Assembly: GCA_949825045.1 (NCBI GenBank)
Contig: OX463810.1
Coordinates: 34,606,201 to 34,670,200 of the forward strand
From: Argyresthia goedartella
Taxonomy: Eukaryota; Arthropoda; Insecta; Lepidoptera; Argyresthiidae
Length of the DNA: 64,000 bases
Reading direction: 5' to 3'
The first letter of the stretch is position 1. The number at the start of each line of letters is the position of its first letter. Both the position numbers and the translations under genes were made by a program. The notes beneath the pieces are model-generated. The model searched no databases, had not been told where the DNA came from, and saw only the letters and a list, made by a program, of their open reading frames with translations. Below, one piece after another: positions 32,554 to 42,471 of the stretch.

Positions 32554-33914
32554 TTAGCTAAATATGTGTATTTTATATATTTAGTTAGGTTAAGTTGTAT
32601 AACATGTGTTAATGTTAAAAAAAAATTATTAAAACAATACACATGACAAATGTTATGAAACAGTGAAGTTTAAATAAAATAAATAGTTAAAATAAAAGTG
32701 GAATAATAATAATGATGGCAACATAAGTGACATAGTAGCGGACTATTTCATTTATAAAAACACGTAGATGTCTGCCAATGTTGTCATTATTTATTTTCTG
32801 TAATTTCTAGCGAACGTATACATCGCATTAAGCCTTTTACTTCTGGCCCCAGACTATAGGATTCTTCTACATATATTCACTAGGATGTACTGGCTAAAGT
32901 GGGTCTATGCCTCCCCGTACAGCAATAGACCGGTACGTGAAAATAATAATCAAGGTCTTCAGCAGAATCACCCACCAGCGATGCGAACTCGTGTTAGTTA
33001 CGATTGTAGGAAGTGTAAAGTTAGATTTAGTTAGATTGTTCCTGGCGAATCGCGGCCCTGGCGTAAATATTTGTGGTTCGTAACTCTAGTTTATGAATGT
33101 ATGTACCCGTCTAGGGTGAGCGAGAAGTCTCTAGACTCTGCCCTTTTTAACGGACTTCACAAAAGGAGGAGGCTTACAATTAGGTATGTTAATCGATTTG
33201 TCCAAGACGGATGGACCGATTTGGAAAGTAGTCTTTTTGTTCTAAAGCGTTTACCTTGTAAGTATTTGGTCCCACTTACACACTTGGTCAGGATCTAATG
33301 TTGGCATCCTGAAGAAATCGAGGGAACTCAATATTAGAGCCAGAAGATTTTTGTATTTTTCATAGTACTTCTTGCTATTAGAAAGCATCATTTTGGAAAG
33401 TGGATCTGATGATGAAGACCGCAGATGGCCACTAGAACTGCTCGATATCACACAGGTTGCTATACGATAACTTTATTACTTTATTAATGTAAAAAAATAG
33501 TAGTTTATGTGACTGCTACATAATGGAGGGCATCAATACTCTATAATAATATCACTCGAGAGTTTTAATGCCTAATTATGTTAAGTTACATACACTAGTT
33601 TATCTACACACTTATAATAAGATCTCTTTAATGTGTTTAGGAACCGCATGTTCGACCGGCATGGTGGCATTGATCATTGCTTTGCAATTGTTTAGCTTGT
33701 TCTGTAGTACCAACTTCACAGACAAACTAGGGGCGGCACGCAGGCGGGCGACGGCGTTCGAAAGCGTTCGAAATTTGAATGTCATAATTTGACAATTTTT
33801 TGTAATTATGGTCATAATATATCAATGAATTAGTGTAAAATGAGTTTTTACCAATAAGTTTATCATAATGCTGGTCGTAACGTATAGTTTTTGGACGCAG
33901 TATCTACATATATA

Positions 33915-33915
<1 letters not shown>
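32554..33915. other. unassigned spacer
   Basis: AT-rich with one GC-richer patch at 33720-33770. No gene or repeat recognised. Short ORFs are not supported. Confidence 0.45.
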
Positions 33916-33953
<38 letters not shown>

Positions 33954-33995
33954 ACACACGTATCATAAACCCTCTTTTATGATACGTGTGTAGAT
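33916..33995. repeat. (ta)n microsatellite abutting a 20-bp perfect hairpin
   Basis: An alternating ta run of about 34 bp (33916-33949) is followed directly by perfect 20-bp inverted arms at 33950-33969 and 33976-33995, with a 6-nt spacer. The hairpin arms read 'atctacacacgtatcataaa'. The association suggests cruciform-prone DNA. Confidence 0.9.
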
Positions 33996-34134
33996 AAAAT
34001 ACATAATGGTTAGAATGAAGTGATGGTGACGTAGCAAAAGAGCTTCTCAACAATGTATCACCGGCGCGGCGGTCAGGACCTGATGATGAGCTCGTGGAGA
34101 AACAAAGGGAATTCTTTAATTAATTAAACACGTA

Positions 34135-36303
34135 ATGGGTAGGCTCTCTTATAAGATAAAGCCTCCCAAGCGTGCAGCTAAATTCCTTGACATTCGTAGC
34201 TTCAAGGGCATGGATATAACCTCCCTTAATTCAGACGCCTCCTCTGTCGACTGGTCGCCTGTCTACGGTAGTGAGACCATTGATGACAAAGTACGGAACT
34301 TCAACTCTATTGTCCTGAGCTTGTTTGATAAGCATGCTCCGGTCAAGAGGGTTAAAGTGAAGCATCTTCCTGCACCGTGGCTTACTGACACCATTAAGGG
34401 TCTGATGGCTAAGAGAAACCGTGCCAAGTCTAGATATAAGAGGGATCCGACCGACGAGAATCTTTTAATTTTCAAACGCCTCCGTAATCGTTGCACTCGC
34501 CTGTGTCGTGATTCTAAACGCCGTCATATCTACGAATGTATCGAGAGCTATACTCCAGCACAGGTCTTTAAGTTCCTGAAGACCCTTGGTGTTGGTAAGT
34601 CACAGGAATTGGCAGCCGGAAATGTCGATCTCCGGGGTCTCAATAGTTTCTTTGCAACTCCCCCTGTCGCGATAGACTCCCTCGTCAAGGATGCAACCCT
34701 TCGTAACCTACGGTCCAAGGCATCATCCCTCACCTCAGCATTTAATTTCATCCCTGTCGGAATCGGCGCAGTAAGGAGGGCAATACTGGCAATCTCGTCG
34801 AAGGCCATAGGTGAGGACAAGATATGTTCGCAGATGATAACAACTATCATTGATGTACTGTTACCTCTCATCACCCACATAATTAATGTGTCGCTTGACC
34901 AATGTTGCTACCCCAGCCAGTGGAAATTGGCACTTGTGATTCCCCTCCCCAAAACGTCTAATCCCGCCTTCTTTAAAGATTTCCGTCCCATTTCTATTCT
35001 GCCTATCCTCTCCAAAGTCCTGGAATCAATTGTCCACTCCCAACTCTCCTCCTACCTTTCCTCAAAAATGTTACTGAATCCCCACCAATCAGGTTTCAGG
35101 CCGGGTCACAGCACTACCACAGCACTGCTCAAAGTCACTGACGACATTCAATTAGCTATGGATCAAAAGCAGCTTACGGTCCTTACACTGCTTGATTTCA
35201 GTAGCGCCTTTAACTGCGTCGATTTCGATATACTAGTCGAAATTTTAAAGTCACTTAATGTCTCCTCGCACTCTGCTCGCTGGTTTGAATCCTACCTGAG
35301 AGACCGCCAGCAACGCATTAAGTCTGAGGAGATCTCAACGGACTGGTGTGATCTCTCCGCAGGTGTTCCGCAGGGAGGCATCCTTTCTCCTCTCCTCTTC
35401 TCGGTATTCATTAACTCCATCTCTGACGTTCTTACCTCTTCTTATCATCTGTACGCAGATGACCTTCAAATATATCGGCACTTCTCTCCGTGTGATGTGA
35501 ATCTGACAGTAGAGGCGTTGAATGCTGATCTCGATAACATCAGGAAATGGGCTACCTCTTATGGTCTGCTTGTCAACCCGGGCAAATCGCAGGCCATGAT
35601 TTTGGGTACTCGTCACTCTCATAACCTAGTTCAGAAAATGCCCGTCGACCCTATAGTGTATGATGGTAACATAATCTCATACAGCGAGAAGGCCAAGAAT
35701 CTTGGGGTTGTATTTGATAAATTGTTGTCCTGGTCGCCCCATGTTTGTGAGGTCAGCAGACGAGTCTTTGCGTCATTTCACTCCCTACGGAGATTGCAGC
35801 ACTTCCTGCCACAGCAGACTAAAATCACCCTTGCCCAGTCCCTCCTACTACCTTTAATCGACTATGCAGATGTTTGCTTGATCGGTGTGAACGAAGAACA
35901 ACTGAACAAACTCGAACGACTTCAAAACCTCGGGATTCGGTTTGTCTTCGGGCTGCGCAAGTATGACCATGTCTCACAGTATCGCAAGGAGTTGGGGTGG
36001 CTTCCGATCCGCCTTCGTCGTGATATGCACGTTCTCTCCTATCTGTTCAACATTTTGCGAAACCCCCGCTACCCCTCATATCTTCGAGAACGTTTCGAGT
36101 TTATTTCCTCCAGGCATAGCAACCGGAGATCCCACACGATGTCTCTTCTCTCTACTCCTCGGCATAACACTGCCGCTTACAAACACTCGTTTAGGTTAAC
36201 GGCGATCCGACTGTGGAACGCACTTCCCTGCGCTATTAGAGATAGTCCCTCAATTTTCACTTTTAAGACAAGATTGAAAGAGCATTTCCTTTCTCTTTCG
36301 TGA
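34135..36303 (+). CDS. LINE reverse transcriptase ORF2 (CR1-like), intact but 5'-truncated
   Basis: A 722-codon uninterrupted frame. It starts in the region between endonuclease and reverse transcriptase ('VKHLPAPWLTDTIK' near 78) and continues through 'FRPISILPILSKVLESI', 'SGFRPGHSTTTALL', 'LLDFSSAFNCVD', 'GVPQGGILSPLLFSVFIN' and the catalytic YADD at residues 440-443. The C-terminus is 'RLWNALPCAIRDSPS...EHFLSLS'. No AP-endonuclease is present, so this is the 3' part of a longer ORF2 left by 5' truncation. Which ATG is used means little. The long stop-free frame implies a young copy. Related dead 3' ends are at 2262-2448 and 52925-53220. Confidence 0.9.
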   Translation: MGRLSYKIKPPKRAAKFLDIRSFKGMDITSLNSDASSVDWSPVYGSETIDDKVRNFNSIVLSLFDKHAPVKRVKVKHLPAPWLTDTIKGLMAKRNRAKSRYKRDPTDENLLIFKRLRNRCTRLCRDSKRRHIYECIESYTPAQVFKFLKTLGVGKSQELAAGNVDLRGLNSFFATPPVAIDSLVKDATLRNLRSKASSLTSAFNFIPVGIGAVRRAILAISSKAIGEDKICSQMITTIIDVLLPLITHIINVSLDQCCYPSQWKLALVIPLPKTSNPAFFKDFRPISILPILSKVLESIVHSQLSSYLSSKMLLNPHQSGFRPGHSTTTALLKVTDDIQLAMDQKQLTVLTLLDFSSAFNCVDFDILVEILKSLNVSSHSARWFESYLRDRQQRIKSEEISTDWCDLSAGVPQGGILSPLLFSVFINSISDVLTSSYHLYADDLQIYRHFSPCDVNLTVEALNADLDNIRKWATSYGLLVNPGKSQAMILGTRHSHNLVQKMPVDPIVYDGNIISYSEKAKNLGVVFDKLLSWSPHVCEVSRRVFASFHSLRRLQHFLPQQTKITLAQSLLLPLIDYADVCLIGVNEEQLNKLERLQNLGIRFVFGLRKYDHVSQYRKELGWLPIRLRRDMHVLSYLFNILRNPRYPSYLRERFEFISSRHSNRRSHTMSLLSTPRHNTAAYKHSFRLTAIRLWNALPCAIRDSPSIFTFKTRLKEHFLSLS

Positions 36304-36600
36304 TAGGTACTTTTATATATGTATATATAAGTAGTATATGTTTGATATATATAAAAATTTTTGCTTTTGTATTTTATTTAGTATATATCATGTATTAAAT
36401 TATTATGTTTTAGTTGTAAACAATTAGATGTACAGTTTTATTGCGCACTAGGACTCTCCTGTTGCACAATTTTTCCTGTCCTACCTAGGTTTGCTGGTAG
36501 AAATCTCTCTTTAGAGATAAGCTCGCCTTTGCTCATAAAATGTTTTGTTACCTTACTATTTCTATAAGATTTCTGTGCAATAAAGAATATGAATATGCTT
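36304..36600 (+). mobile_element. 3' tail of the LINE
   Basis: AT-rich tail with 'cctaggtttgctggtagaaa' and 'gagataagctcgcctttgct', ending 'gtgcaataaagaatatgaat'. This tail is the reference for the split tail at 10790-11095/20765 and the tail near 53500-53570. Confidence 0.75.
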
Positions 36601-37200
36601 TACAACAAAAAGTGGTCAAGTGCGAGTCGGACTAGCCCATGAAGGGTTCCGTTGTAGCAAGTAATTATGTGACTGGATGTTTGTGTTGTAACTTTGTTTT
36701 TCATAGTATGAATTTCTTATTTATTATATGTTTATATCTTAACAACAACATATGTTATTTTGATCAAACCCATTTTCGTTGAAAATGTGTGTTGAGATAC
36801 ACAGCATATATTTTTGGTAGATTTTTCACTCTCTTACTTTATGTAAGAGGGGAGGACACATATTTTTCTACTTTGGAAGGGTCTGTCTCTTTAACGATTT
36901 ACTTTGAAGAAAAATGTTTTTAGAAACCTCAACGTAAATTTTAAAGAACTATCTATAAACACTACCCACACATATAGGTTTGATGAAAAAAATATTTTTT
37001 GGTTTCAGTTCCATGTATTTTAATTTTTCAATTTTTGTATAGATTCTTAAAGCGGTTCACAGAATACATCTACATACCAAGTTTCAAATGTGTAGTCTTA
37101 ATAGTCTCTGCATAAAGTTGCTGTGACATACGGACGGACGGACGGACGGTCGGACTTGACGATACTATAAGGGTTCCTTGTTTCTCTACGGAACCCTAAA
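36601..37200 (+). repeat. dispersed repeat R2 (R1-like ends, different body)
   Basis: Begins 'gtggtcaagtgcgagtcgga' with 'gaagggttccgttg' and ends 'cggacggacggacggtcgga' then 'ctacggaaccctaaaaagg'. The middle differs from R1. The ends define a ~600-bp unit without an ORF. Confidence 0.65.
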
Positions 37201-37734
37201 AAGGCTTTATTAGATGTCGATCTTTTCGAAAGTTTTTCTTTTTGTTTAAGTTGTCTAGGTAAAAGGTGAGTGTGTGTAGATGCACGCTCAATACAGAGGT
37301 AGAATTATTTTAAAACTGTGACCAATCTGGCACTTGAACTGCGGTGTTGGGCTAGTCTCTTGTCAAGCAAAGTGTTGAGTTGCCGGCTCAACGTGAGCGC
37401 AAGTATACCTCTACCACTCCGTATAGGATAAGGCCTGACGCTATGGTATTTTAATCTATGTGTTAGTGTGTTTGTGTCCAACAAACATAGATACGAGTAT
37501 CTGCTAGTCAAATATCTATCTAACGGCTAAATATCTATCTATCTAACGTCTATAGTCGAACATAATCAAGTAACCCGTTATCTCTGGTATGAAATAGCTC
37601 AGGAATTCCACGGGCTGAATTAATATTCCTGTCATATGATTTATAACACAAATACAGGAACACCCCTTCCGTTAAAGTGTACGGTCACGATCTGGTTGAG
37701 TTATCCCAATGCAGTACGATCATAGGTCTTATGA
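37201..37734. other. unassigned spacer
   Basis: No recognised gene. Short repeated 'aatatctatctaacg' phrases lie near 37510-37545. Confidence 0.45.
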
Positions 37735-38045
37735 CGAACAAAATATCATCATCCTCATCATCAGCCTCTCAGGAGACCCACTGTTGGGTATAGGCCTCCT
37801 CATAAACACGCCATTCAGAACGGCCCTGCACAGCTTACGACCATTGCTTTCCTGCCACCCTCGCCACATCGTCGGACCATCTGGCAAATGGTCTGCCGAC
37901 CGATCTTTGGCCTCCTCTTGGCCACCACTCTGTCACCGATCTGGTCCATCTTCCGTCTTCTCGCCTTGCCAAGTGTCCAGCCCACTTCCAATTAAGCCGT
38001 GCTATCCGCTTACCCACATCAGCCACCTTTTTTCGGCGTCTGATT
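37735..38045 (-). pseudogene. RTE-type LINE C-terminal fragment
   Basis: The minus-strand frame 38026-37835 reads 'RLNWKWAGHLARREDGRW', then 'SVGRPFARWSDDVARVAG', the conserved C-terminus of RTE-clade reverse transcriptases. It ends in a run of (atc)-type triplets near 37745-37760. Confidence 0.7.
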
Positions 38046-38089
38046 TGAACAAAGTATAGGTATCATAAATCATCATCAAATTACTACAC

Positions 38090-38285
38090 TTATCATCAGC
38101 GTGTCGGGGATACCACTTTTGAGTATAGGCCTCCTCAAATGCACGGAGGACTCGGTACTCTGCAAGCCGTTCATTGTTTTATTGCTATCCTCGATTCCTC
38201 GGCTCACTATGTCAGGTGGTCTGCCGATTGCCAACTGATCTTTGGCCTCCTCTTGGCCATCATTCAGTTACCGATCCGGTGGACT
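38090..38285 (-). pseudogene. second, more decayed RTE 3' fragment
   Basis: The DNA phrases 'gagtataggcctcctcaaat' and 'tggtctgccgatt...ctgatctttggcctcctctt' parallel 37785-37925. No open frame. Confidence 0.55.
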
Positions 38286-38379
38286 CAAACAGGAACTTAA
38301 ATATAGAATAAATACTCAAAAATCAATTCAAAAAGTTTATTATCAAACACGTTCTCAACAATACAGATTACTGTTGGGT

Positions 38380-40080
38380 TCCCTCGATCGAGCCATACGT
38401 TTTGTCACATACCTCAATCTTTGAATTTAGAACGCGAACCAAAAAAAGTTATTGGCTTTCGAAATACGAATATTTTAAGAAACTAAATTCTGTAATTTTA
38501 ATTATTTTCAAAAATGGAGTGGACGCGAATTTTCCTCTGTGGCGAAAAGACGATAGAATCGTGGTAATTGCATTGCATCGCTGCGGTCACGCGCCAACTG
38601 AGATTTTGAAACTGCTGAAAGAATTTAAAATGACATTGAGGTTCGTTTATCGTACTATCAAACGATTCAGGGAAGATTCGAGATTAGAAGATAAGCTGAG
38701 CAGCGTTCGTCCTCCTAAAGTTTGGACTCCAGCAGTGATCAAAGCAGTGAACGCGCGAATACAAAGAAATAAATCCCGTTCGGAAGCAAAAACTGTTGGC
38801 TCTCCAGATCAGGTTAAGTAGAACTACAGTTAAGGTGATATATCGACAAAATCGACACTTTTTGAAGTTATTTCTCTGATGCTCAAAAGAAGTCCCAAGT
38901 TAAATAAATTAGTATAACAATTTTGAGACCTTTTCTAGATTTTCTTTTCTAGAAACGCGAATGGAGGAATTTCGCTCGATATAAATAATTATTGAAATGA
39001 GGTCTAAATTTAAGCTTTTTTTGATTTTCTGGCAAATTGAAATGGCAATGAAATAGCACACAGAATTCAAAAATATTTATTGAGATGGGTTTGGACAATA
39101 TCTAAATTACCTATTACTTATAGAAATTTTCATAGCTATTTTAGTTAATTTTGTATCAATTTAAAACCAACTTTGTGTCACTTTTCCCCGATTCCGTCCC
39201 TCTCACACTGCGGGTCATTCCGCCTGGTGTAAAGAGGACCTTTGCACGGACGAGGTATCCCCTTAAAAGGGTATTGAATGAAGACCTTGGACTACGAGCT
39301 TAGCGAAAAAAAACTGCACATTTGCTTAACTCATGAATGAAGAAAACTAGGCTCTAATCTAAAGCGATACTCGAAAAAAAAATACCGCGAAATCCTTTTT
39401 GCGGACGAAAACATTTTTGATGTTAAGGAAAGCTATAACAAACAGAATCATAGAGTTTATGCGCATATATCAGTGAATAAGCGAGCAGACGTATCCCACG
39501 TGTTCAGCGTGATTACCGTCGGCATTCATGGGTTGGCTTGGGGTTTCCTATTCGGGCCCAAATGAGATTTATTTTGTGAGAAAGGAGTAAAAAAAGTGCA
39601 CTATTGTACCAAAACAGTGCCCTAACAAACCTCGTGGAACCTTTTTCCCAGACAATGTTCAAAAATAGACGAAACTCTGCACCAGCTCGTAAGGCAAAAA
39701 GCTCTCAAAATTGGCTCTCCTCCCGTGGAATTGACTTTATCAGACACGAAGTCTGGCCCTCCTCGAGTCCAGACTTGAATCCATTGGATTATAAAATATG
39801 ACAGTACTTAGAAGAGAAGGTCTGCGCTAATCCTCATTGCAATTTGGAGTCTCTCAAAGCATCCCTGATTAAAGCAGTAGCCAATATCAAAATTGTTGTC
39901 ATGCGTTCTTCTATTGATGTCTGGCCGCGCAGGTTAAAGGCTTGTATCGAGAATAGGGGAGGCCATTTTCAATAGTTTAAATGTCCTTTAAAGCTGTATT
40001 TTATAACCTTTTGATTGATGATTTTGGTGTCATTCATTTCATTTATGTATGTGACAAAACTGATGGCCTGACCTAATCGA
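38380..40080 (+). mobile_element. decayed mariner-like transposon
   Basis: Imperfect inverted ends: left 'cgatcgagccatacgttttg' with 'tcacatacc' (about 38387-38415); right 'tgtatgtgacaaaactgatg' with 'gcctgacctaatcgatc' (about 40046-40081). Between them are broken transposase blocks on the plus strand. The right end lies inside the 2490-bp duplicated unit and is repeated at about 42536-42571. Confidence 0.7.
38515..39975 (+). pseudogene. mariner-type transposase, broken (DD37D/maT style)
   Basis: The N-terminal part (38515-38818) has 'DRIVVIALHRCGHAPTEILK', 'FVYRTIKRFRED' and 'TPAVIKAVNARIQRN', a helix-turn-helix DNA-binding region. Catalytic text resumes at about 39236: 'EILFADENIF' (first Asp, about 39400) and 'WPSSSPDLNPLDYKI' (late Asp, about 39757-39801). 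It ends 'WPRRLKACIENRGGHF' near 39975. About 400 bp of unrelated AT-rich sequence (38820-39235) and several stops interrupt it. Dead element; the subfamily is inferred from motif style. Confidence 0.75.
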
Positions 40081-40162
40081 TCAGGTATTGTGGAGTTTGG
40101 TGATTGACTGACAGGTTCGTTGGTTGTATGTTGTATATATGAAAACTGAGTGCGGGGGTACT

Positions 40163-40291
40163 CGGGTCTTACTAAGTACAAAAAATAAACCCCTGTTCAA
40201 CGCTTGTTTAAAGACAAAAGCGAATGGGACTGACATTTGTTTTGAGGATAAACTATGTTTAATATTTTTTATATTAACACAGTAAGACCCG
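40163..40291. mobile_element. short MITE, ends cgggtcttact
   Basis: A 129-bp unit with ends 'cgggtcttactaagtac' and 'aacacagtaagacccg', inverted over at least 11 bp. It is repeated at 42653-42781 by the duplication. A diverged opposite-strand copy is at about 53385-53480 ('tctttaaacaagcgttgaac'). Confidence 0.65.
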
Positions 40292-40294
40292 TCT

Positions 40295-40690
40295 ATTCAC
40301 ATGTAAAGTTGCCGAACCGATACCGATTTGGAAGTGCCACCCCATTATATCAATGGGGACTGGCACTGGCAGAGTGCAGTGTTCACTAACTAGTATTAAT
40401 ATATCCCTATCCGCTCCCCGTCTCAGCTGCTTCATTACGGTAATTAGTTTCCATTTTCGAGCTGCTAAAGAAAAGGATGGGGCTCTAAAAGCCAAGTTTT
40501 CGTCTAATATCAGACCCAAGTACTTGAAAATATGCGCTAGTTTAGTTGGACAAGCACATGAGGGTAGAGAGTTGCATTTATGGATGCTAAGATTCATGTT
40601 CGGCGGTAGACTGGAGGCAGAAGTTTTGTGAAAGCACATGAATTTCGTTTTTCGTTTATTGAGAGTAAGCAGGTTTTCAGTCAACCGTAC
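40295..40690 (-). pseudogene. LINE reverse transcriptase fragment (duplicated)
   Basis: Minus-strand text 'ENLLTLNKRKTKFMCFHK', 'LAHIFKYLGLILDENLAF' and 'LITVMKQLRRGADRDIL' matches the post-YADD region of the element at 3483-3944. Only ~130 codons remain. Repeated at 42785-43180. Confidence 0.65.
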
Positions 40691-41344
40691 TACCTAACCT
40701 ATCTGGGTATCGGCAGTTCCGTAGGGCTATATGGCGATGTTCCATTGAATAAAACACAGAATACATACAGACGCTCACGTCTCTTTCGCGGAAGAGGGGT
40801 AGGCAGAGACCAAAGACCTCCATTTGTTATGGTCCTGGCAAGCATCTCTGAAACACATTTATATTAAATAAACTCGAAAATCTTTATTTCATAGTAAGTG
40901 TCTGTGTGCCATTAGATTAAAGTCTCGGCCCCTTTCCATAACCAGTTCTCAATTCGTCACACTTTACAATTTCAACTGTGTTGTAGGTAATTTGAGAGTT
41001 ATTCAATAATGTCACTTTCTACATGTTTCTTTTATTACGAGTAGCTATATGAATTACAACACCATTACTGAGACCACCCGAATGTGACGATGACGGACCG
41101 TCTCAAATGTTCACAAATAAAGCAGGTGTGTTTGTACTGGTTTGTACCAAACCACTGTGTGGTCTGCCTGCCCCTTGGTCAGCTAATATCAGCTTACTAT
41201 TAAAACCAAGAAAGATTGTAGCTGATCATCAACATAAGCCTCTTGAGCTGTCCTTCTTGAAATGACTAGGTACGACTCAAAGGAGATACCCTAGTTAGGG
41301 ATAGTATTTTTTTTTCTCAAGCCCCTCGCGGTACATCAAATCGT
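40691..41344. other. unassigned part of the duplicated unit
   Basis: No gene recognised. 'ctctttcgcggaagaggggt' at about 40780 is a small imperfect hairpin. ORFs here are duplicated identically and show no family features. Confidence 0.4.
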
Positions 41345-41600
41345 CTTTATAATAATAATAATACCTTGGATACTATTCAGACACATTGATCTAGACCCAA
41401 ACTAGGATTCCCTGTATTTTGGGTACTAGACAACGATACACATACTTATATAGATAAATTTTATACTTAGATAGATAAACAACCATGACTAGGGTACAAA
41501 CATCCGTTCCCATCAAACAAATTTTACCCCCACCGGGACTCGAACCCGGGACCCTTGGCTTCGTAGGCAGGGTCCCTGCCGACTCGGCATTCGGGTCGTT
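41345..41600 (-). mobile_element. SINE family A (unit 1)
   Basis: Minus-strand copy. The head reads 'gacccgaatgccgagtcggc' with B box 'gggttcgagtcccggtgggg'. The body ends in an (att)n tail at about 41350. Its A box differs from the copy at 214. Repeated at 43835-44090. Confidence 0.85.
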
Positions 41601-42471
41601 AATGCAGATTGATATCGATTTATGGTAAAGTTTCAGTGATCATGGCCCTACCTACCTTAGCCGAATAGCACTCAGTTGACTATAGGTAGGTAGGTTATCG
41701 GCTTTGTTTGATATTTGATCAGCATACCATACCATACTTTCACACAACGACCAGACAATGATGACAACATTACACAATACTGCGCTAATGTTTGGAACAA
41801 ATAAGGCAGTTGGTTTTAGAATTTCTCCTATTTTATGTCATTGTTATGCTATAGAAAGGCAATCTGATGTCTATATTAACGGCCTTTTACGTGAATTGCT
41901 AAAATGTGGCTGTTGGATCTTTGCGTGTTCCTGCAGCACTGGTTATCGCCAACGCCAATACGGTCGGCCCTGAGTACCTGTATGTATGAAGTAGAGAGAA
42001 AATAACTGTATTAAAGACTTCTGGGTAAACTGCTGTGCTGAGTTGCTGGCGCAAATGGTTGGTGGGCTATTATGAACGCGCCTGCGGAAGTTTCAGCGGC
42101 AACCCCGATAGCCCAACAACCGCGCTCACAACGTTCCGTTAGACAAACTTGTATTGGAATCTTTACGAACTAAACGACAGGCGCATGGCAGCTAAGCGTT
42201 CATTGGAATAACGTAGGGAATATCGGAATGCCCGGCTAAATCGAATCCACAATGCTTTGATATTTTTTATATTATTTTATTTTTAATGTTATTATTACAG
42301 GAATTCAGTACATAATATTTTCTATAATTTTCTTGGTCTCGGAGCTCGGGCTGCCCCGCGGGGCTCTGCGCGGGAGCATGCGCCAGTCTGCTTCGACGCG
42401 ATGCGACGGGTATTTGTTTTCTTTGTCTAATTCTCAATGCCATTCGCCCTTGTTCAACCCTTAAGCTGCCT
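41601..42471. other. unassigned part of unit 1, including a GC-rich patch
   Basis: 42000-42250 and 42335-42425 are GC-rich against AT-rich surroundings. On the minus strand 42425-42300 is open, with many Arg and Pro residues, and starts and ends without a recognisable domain. The block could be an old exon or a retroposed fragment; unproven. Confidence 0.3.

Larger units (their letters stand above)
39982..42471. repeat. tandem duplication, unit 1 (2490 bp)
   Basis: Matches 42472-44961 base for base apart from two substitutions I noticed (39993 g vs 42483 t; 40235 a vs 42725 g). No length change occurs: every landmark is offset by exactly 2490. The unit begins 'tgtccttta' and ends 'aagctgcct', with a 2-bp TG microhomology at the junction. 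Confidence 0.95.
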
